Source: Hypsibius dujardini (taxonomy: Eukaryota; Tardigrada; Eutardigrada; Parachela; Hypsibiidae). Taken from it: a stretch of DNA of 50,193 nt. Below the pieces are notes generated by a model. It saw nothing but the letters and a program-made list of their open reading frames with translations. It did not search any database and was not told the DNA's origin. The translations under genes and the position numbers were made by a program. How positions within the stretch are numbered: the first letter of the stretch is position 1; each line of letters starts with the position of its first letter. Positions 45,162 to 50,193 of the stretch are shown in pieces. The stretch lies in assembly GCA_001579985.1 (NCBI GenBank), contig LRSR01004201.1, positions 1 to 50,193 of the forward strand, given 5' to 3'.

Positions 45162-48100
45162 CATATGCAATTACAGACAGGCGCGCTTTGTTTATGGACG
45201 TGAACGCGTTAATTGATAATGTAGTTCGTTAATCAGATGCCTGGCCCATTTGGCAAATGTAAATTATGCGTATTGACTGGGAGTTCATGAGGGGGTGTTT
45301 TTTAACTGTATGTGAGTGTGGGAATGTGGGAACGTCCCGATAATCATCTCTGCCTCTCTGTAGCAGTCAATGACTACTGACTGACGAGATAAAATTTCCC
45401 CTCCCCCCCCCCTCGTCTCAATTACGCAGGTGGCCTGGTAGAGTAGCAGCTGTTTGTTTTTGCGAACTGAAAACTGGACGTTGAACCTAGCCTAGCGCAC
45501 AAGCACTGCGCCAGCCACACACTGCAATGTTTTCTCAGTTCATTGGTTTGGTTGGTTCTATACTTGGTTAAGGAGCCTGCGAGTGGAGCCCCTGCGCTGT
45601 GCGTCAGTCAGAGACGGGTGGTGGGGGGGGGGCATTTTATGAGTGTTGATAGAGCCTTACGCAACATCACAGTGAGAGGAATCGTGCAAAAAAGTACAGG
45701 AAGACACACTGGGGATAAATCGATATTTTAGCGGGGAAGATGGCGGGCTTGAGACACACCACACCACACGCGCACACATGTGAAGGATTCCTCCAGGCTC
45801 CCCGGTCGGATGGTGGTGGTGTGGGGCTTCGTTCGCGCTCGCTCGCTTGCTCGCTCCAGAGAGTAGTGCCGGGTTGAATGCAGTTATGTATGTTTAAGTG
45901 GGATTATGGATTGGGTCGTCGTTTTCCGGGGACTCTAGTCTCGACGGACTGGGATGGGCTCATCGATTTGCAGGATAGACGATATAGTGGACTGACTGAT
46001 GTAACAGGAACAGCCGGTTACGGATGCCTTGCATTTGCTGGGAGCATGTTGTTTTACCATGTGGATACTAGCAGAATAAAGTAACAAATTAACAAAACCG
46101 TGAATGGAACAGTTGACTTGTTGGTGGTGGTCATTTGTTATGTGCGGTTACCCCTCGTTTTGGTATTCCCGTCTTGTCGACCAGTGCAGTTCTTTGCTGT
46201 ACCATGATGTCTCCTTCTTGTTTTGTTATTACTATTAAAGACTAATAGAACCTAATTTACCTGCATGTCTACTGATTGTCTGTCTGACGTTGCCTGTCTA
46301 CTGATTGTCTGTCTGACGTGTCTGTCTACTGATTGTCTGTCTGACGTGCCTGTCTACTGGTTGTCTGTCTGACGTGTCTGTCTACTGATTGTCTGTCTGA
46401 CGTTGCCTGTCTACTGGTTGTCTGTCTGACGTGTCTTTCGTAACTGTTCCGTCTACTCGAGCGTCTGTTTATTTACATTTTTGGTTCCTCTGGGCGTTCT
46501 GGTCGTGCTTTTTTCATTTGCAATTGGCATGGCTAGGGGCAGCAGTAGTCCAACCAAACAAACAGTTTTGCGATGAGTCTCTAACATGACTTATTCACAA
46601 ATCATTGAATTACTAGAACAGTCATCCGTTGGGTTTCCGTTCTGAAAAGACCGGTTCAGCTTTCATTGCCTGAGCAGGCGGTTGACTTACAGTATCTTTG
46701 TGGTTTCAGGAAGGACGATGGGGTCTTGCGAAAAATGTCTGCGGAGAAGCTTCTCAAGACGCTACCGGTGATCCAGGATCAGATGGACGCCCTGTTAGAG
46801 TTCGATGTACGTTCTGACTTTTAAACAAATAGGCGACGCTGTTGTTGAAATGTTTAATTAGCTGGTATGTCTGCTTGCAGTGTTCGCCGAACGAATTGAC
46901 GAATGCAGTTATTTCCTCATGCTTCGTACTACTTTTCCGCGATCTCATCAGGCTTTTCGCGTGCTACAACGACGGCATCATCAACATGCTGGGTATGAAA
47001 GTGCAAGCGTCGATTCGTTCCCTGTGTGTGTGTCGTTGTGCAATTATTGGTTGGCTTGCAGAAAAGTACTTCGATATGAACAAGAAGTCGTGCAGAGATG
47101 CGCTCGATATTTACAAACGATTTCTGGTGCGCATGGACAAGGTCGCCAGTTTTCTGAAGGTCGCGGAAAATGTCGGTATTCCTAAAGGAGAGATTCCTGA
47201 CCTCACTAAGGTACTTTATGTTCCTTCGGTCCACATGTGTATCTTGCTTGTCTGTCGATCGTCTTGTTTATTTTATTGTCTGAACTTATTGAGTGCCTGT
47301 ATGTATAATTGTACCGTGTGCTCGCGATCTCAAGGGACAGCTAAGCCCGCGCCTCCCTCAGTATGGCCCTGCACTCGATTGAACGTTCAATCTCGTTCAC
47401 TCTTCTCTCTATTGGCTCATTTCGTACAGCTGACTCATTGTGCTCGATTGATTGATTGTACAGTCTTACTTTTCCGTAAATTTGTCCCTACAGTCGTAAT
47501 TTGGTGAAGGGCACTGAATAGGCACGGCCCTGGTTGCTTAAAATTTACGGCTAGGGCGGAAAATTGTCCCTTGAGATCGCGAGCATACGGTAAGTTCCGT
47601 TTTGTCACGGTTCTTTCTTATAGGCTCCCGCAAGCCTACTCGACGCATTGGAACAGCACCTGGATCATTTAGAGGGTGGAAAGAAACCAGCTGGAACCCC
47701 ACCCGGTGGTGTTACGGCGTACGTTTCGGTCTTATTGGGGATCTCGGTTACTCTAGAGATTTGACATTTGCGACTGCGGCGCGATTCTAATGCAATTTCC
47801 TCCTGTCTCTTTAGATCTGGCAGCTTGCATACAGGCCTGATGTCGCTTTCTGCGACCGAGCATTCATTGAACGAAGTCGACGAAAAGGAAAAGCAGCGAG
47901 CAATATTGGAAGAGCAGCAGGCAATGGAGGAGATCAGAGTAATCATCTTTCGTTTTATGCATTTAAAGCTGTTTGTCTGTCTGTTTGTCTGCCTGTCTGA
48001 GTGCCTGTTTGACTGCCTGTTTGACTGGTTGTCTGCCTGTTTGTCTGTCTGTCTGTTTGTCCGACTGTTTGTCTGTCTGACTGTCTCTGTCTGCCTATCT

Positions 48101-49698
48101 GTCTGTCTGTTTGTCTGACTGTTTGTCTGCCTATCTGTCTGATGACGGTCTGACTGTTTTTTTTTATTCTTGTCTTATTGTCAGTCTGTCCGTCTCTTTT
48201 TGTCTGTCTGCTTACCGCATACACTTTATGCCGGTTAATTTCCGGGCTGACATACTTTTACTTTGTTTATTCCATTACCACATCGTTTAGTTATGCCCGT
48301 CACCGATTACATCTGCTCTATTTTCAGAGAAAGCGAGAGCAAATGGCAGCTAGTCAGCAGTCTATGCCCGGCCAGTCGGAGAATCAGTTTGCCGGGAATT
48401 TCCAAAACTTCCCCAAGGCACCTTCCGGCCCGACGTCCCCCGCGAACGGGGTAGTACCGCAGTTCAACGGCAACTCCTCTAATGCGATGAACGCATCGGC
48501 TTCCTCCTCCAAGAGCGACTTTGACTCTCTGATGGATTTGGATTTCAATCCCAATTCGTTTGGTGGAGGCGCCGCCAGCAGTCAATCCTCCGGGAGTTTC
48601 GGCTCCGCCAATTTCGGCGCCATGCCGGGTGCATCGCTTTCCATGACTGATATGAATCAGCAGCAACAACAACAGAGACAAGCTGTCCCGCCGCAAGGCT
48701 TCTATCAACAGCAGAATCCTTATGCATCTAATCCGTTTGCAAGCCCATCAGGTAAAAGTCTTCGTAAATCTAGTCCCAGAGTAGCAGACGATACTTGGTA
48801 TCGTTATTTGTGATCGTCCCAAAGTAGTTTGGATGTTGTTGCCTGATTAGTTCGTTCTCCTCCAGGTAATTTCGTTCAGCCGAATGGCATGCAGTCCCCC
48901 GCTGGTGGCATGCAGATGGGTAACAACCCCTTTGGACTGCCGCAACACAACGGCTACCAGACTAGCAATATGGCTATGTCCTTCAACAACAACCAGCAAA
49001 TGGGCCCGAAATCCGTGCAGTCGCCCATGGGTCAGGCTCCGCAGCAGCAGGGCTCCGGCTTCGACGCGGACTTTGGCTCTGTTTTCGGTCAACCTCAACA
49101 AAGCGGTATGCATGAACAGATTTTCTATTTCCCACCACTGCATATCCAACACTTCGTTTTCATTCTTTGTAGGGCCGAGTAAATCGGCGTCCAACCAGCA
49201 ACAGTCGGCACAGGCCCAGTCCAAGCTGATCCAGAACAATGTCGAGCAGAGCTTGGCGAACCTGGCCAACAACCTCAACCTGGGAAGCCTTGGAGCGTAT
49301 GGGGTCCGACCGGCTGCTGCCGTGGCCCCCAACCCCAATCAGTTTGGCATGGCGACTGGAAATACTCCACAACGTCAGCCGATGGCGTCTAATTCGGTAT
49401 GAGATGTGTTTTGCTCCTTGGCTGAACAGTTTACGTCGAGATCAGCTGCAGTTGATGTATTCTCCAACTGTCTGCCACTTTTATATCTTTTCTGATGAAA
49501 TGTTCCTTCCGACAGAATTTCGGTGGTCAGCAGCAGCAGCAGCAGCAGCAGCAGGCCCAATTCGGTCAAGCAGCAGCACCCGCGAACGGCGGGTGGAATC
49601 CCTTTATGACGATGACTCCGACCACACCGCAGCAGCAAAACAGCCCGACGAGAGCGCAGCAACCGGCAGCTAACGATCCTTTCGCCTCCCTCATCTAG
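43157..49698 (+). CDS. PICALM: AP180/CALM clathrin assembly protein
   Basis: Fourteen exons (43157-43183, 43335-43449, 43710-43852, 44675-44753, 44943-45045, 46710-46806, 46881-46992, 47062-47210, 47624-47718, 47815-47938, 48328-48751, 48866-49105, 49173-49396, 49516-49698) give 704 residues. Residues about 10-290 form an ANTH domain. The PI(4,5)P2-binding motif is [19 protein letters not shown], with Lys28, Lys42-44 and His45. [31 protein letters not shown] and [10 protein letters not shown] match CALM closely. The Gln/Asn/Ser-rich tail has MDLDF (clathrin-like) plus two NPF motifs, NPFASP and NNPFG, a third at WNPF and a terminal DPF, for EH-domain and AP-2 partners. It works in clathrin-mediated endocytosis and synaptobrevin retrieval; Drosophila lap and C. 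elegans unc-11 are relatives. The first coding exon encodes nine residues. Introns 3, 5 and 10 carry TCTG/CAGA arrays. Confidence 0.95.
43517..43598. mobile_element. Foldback in AP180 intron 2 carrying two E-boxes
   Basis: CTCATAAAGACGTCCACCAG then TCACGTGA at the left pairs with TCACGTGA then CTGGTCGGGATTTATGAG at the right, with a loop of about 28 nt. Each arm holds CACGTG in a GTCACGTGAT/ATCACGTGAC context. Confidence 0.65.
44215..44525. repeat. TCTG/CCTG-rich tract in AP180 intron 3
   Basis: Degenerate run of TCTG, CCTG and GTCCGTC words, clearest at 44285-44395. Confidence 0.85.
45090..45163. repeat. (CAGA)n array in AP180 intron 5
   Basis: About 17 units starting about 45 nt after the donor, in the opposite orientation to the arrays in introns 3 and 10 of the same gene. 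Confidence 0.9.
46262..46437. repeat. About 29-bp minisatellite in AP180 intron 5
   Basis: Six copies of TGTCTACTGATTGTCTGTCT followed by GACGT and a variable GTC/TGCC joint. The unit contains TCTG words and may derive from a tetranucleotide tract. Confidence 0.85.
47312..47592. mobile_element. 281-bp element with 28-bp terminal inverted repeats in AP180 intron 8
   Basis: Left end TACCGTGTGCTCGCGATC then TCAAGGGACA; right end TGTCCCTTGA then GATCGCGAGCATACGGTA. Inner GGCCCTG/CAGGGCC-type words also mirror. There is no open frame of note. It looks like a non-autonomous DNA transposon that fills about two thirds of the intron. Confidence 0.7.
47965..48215. repeat. TCTG-rich tract in AP180 intron 10
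   Basis: Runs of GTCTGTCT and GACTGTTTGTCTGCC words along about 250 bp, between the ANTH-proximal helix exon and the Gln-rich tail exon. Confidence 0.85.
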
Positions 49699-50193
49699 AA
49701 GCTGGAGTGGTGTTTCCTGCAACCGTGAGGGCGGACTCGGCACGCGGAGTACCCCCCTATATGTGATGATATGACATTACCCGCTGTTAATTATACGACT
49801 TGGACGCGAGACAATAATGATGATGATCACACGATGACAGCGCCTCGCTGATTCTGCAACATTTCCAAAAGAGTGTCAAGAGATTTTCAAGACGGCTATT
49901 TTATTTTGTCCTGTCCGTTTTTGTGTCCGTGTGTGTCTGCCCGCGTGCGCGGGTTGATCGACCAGAAGATTTAAGTTTAACTGCTTTTTTGTTGTGTTAC
50001 ACGCGCCCCGACTAGCGAGCGGAGTGGCCGCATGGATTTCTTGATTAGTCACGTGTGTGTAATCTATTTGCTTTTTGAGTTGTACGTAGTTGTAGTAGAG
50101 TAGTAGTAGAAGCACGCTTTAGCAGTGATTCGGTCGGATGTTATGTCTTTTCCTGGCTCAGCACAGCAGTGATGCCTCAGCATTGCGATGTTA
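49699..50193 (+). other. 3' flank of the AP180 gene
   Basis: About 500 bp after the stop with GTGT-rich and TAGTAG-rich stretches, probably 3' untranslated region. No canonical AATAAA was seen before the window ends. No other gene recognised. Confidence 0.5.

Overview
This is a nuclear DNA window from a compact, intron-rich animal genome. Every recognisable gene is split by short GT-AG introns and encodes a conserved metazoan protein, and the space between is crowded with microsatellites, minisatellites and small foldback elements. About ten protein genes in 50 kb, together with the tetranucleotide arrays, would fit a small-genome invertebrate. A tardigrade is one possibility, but that is a guess and nothing here proves it. 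No rRNA, convincing tRNA or CRISPR array was seen.

Layout. 1-5427: no recognisable gene, only repeats, one foldback and a short insertion flanked by 14-bp direct repeats. 5428-7078 (+): tetraspanin. 7347-9220 (-): membrane-anchored JmjC/cupin oxygenase, convergent with the tetraspanin. 9221-10663: an 87-bp tandem array, a foldback and a 24-bp minisatellite. 10664-14430 (-): PTCD1-like mitochondrial PPR protein. 15459-16287 (-): mitochondrial ribosomal protein L17. 18815-21567 (-): V-ATPase subunit C in 13 exons. 22963-27618 (+): haspin kinase. 28023-31011 (-): USF-type bHLH-zip factor, with possible upstream noncoding exons to about 31.95 kb. 32895-36361 (-): mucolipin/TRPML channel. 37203-39517 (+): CLPTM1L. 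39613-40873 (-): secreted GIN-domain (DUF2807) protein. 40874-43156: cluster of foldback elements. 43157-49698 (+): AP180/CALM clathrin assembly protein in 14 exons.

The exon models were built by hand. Each joins GT-AG sites with consistent phase and leaves an uninterrupted frame that matches the family. Functionally most are housekeeping genes. Two adjacent co-oriented genes serve mitochondrial translation (MRPL17, PTCD1), and three serve endolysosomal trafficking or acidification (V-ATPase C, TRPML, AP180/CALM). A CLEAR/M-box-like CACGTGAC lies about 107 bp upstream of the V-ATPase C start.

The most unusual items are the GIN-domain gene (a mainly bacterial domain in an intron-bearing animal gene), the density of foldback elements (about 14 in 50 kb, in at least two sequence families), the presence of (TCTG/CAGA)n arrays in introns of most genes, and a frame-preserving 63-nt intron in TRPML just before the pore.
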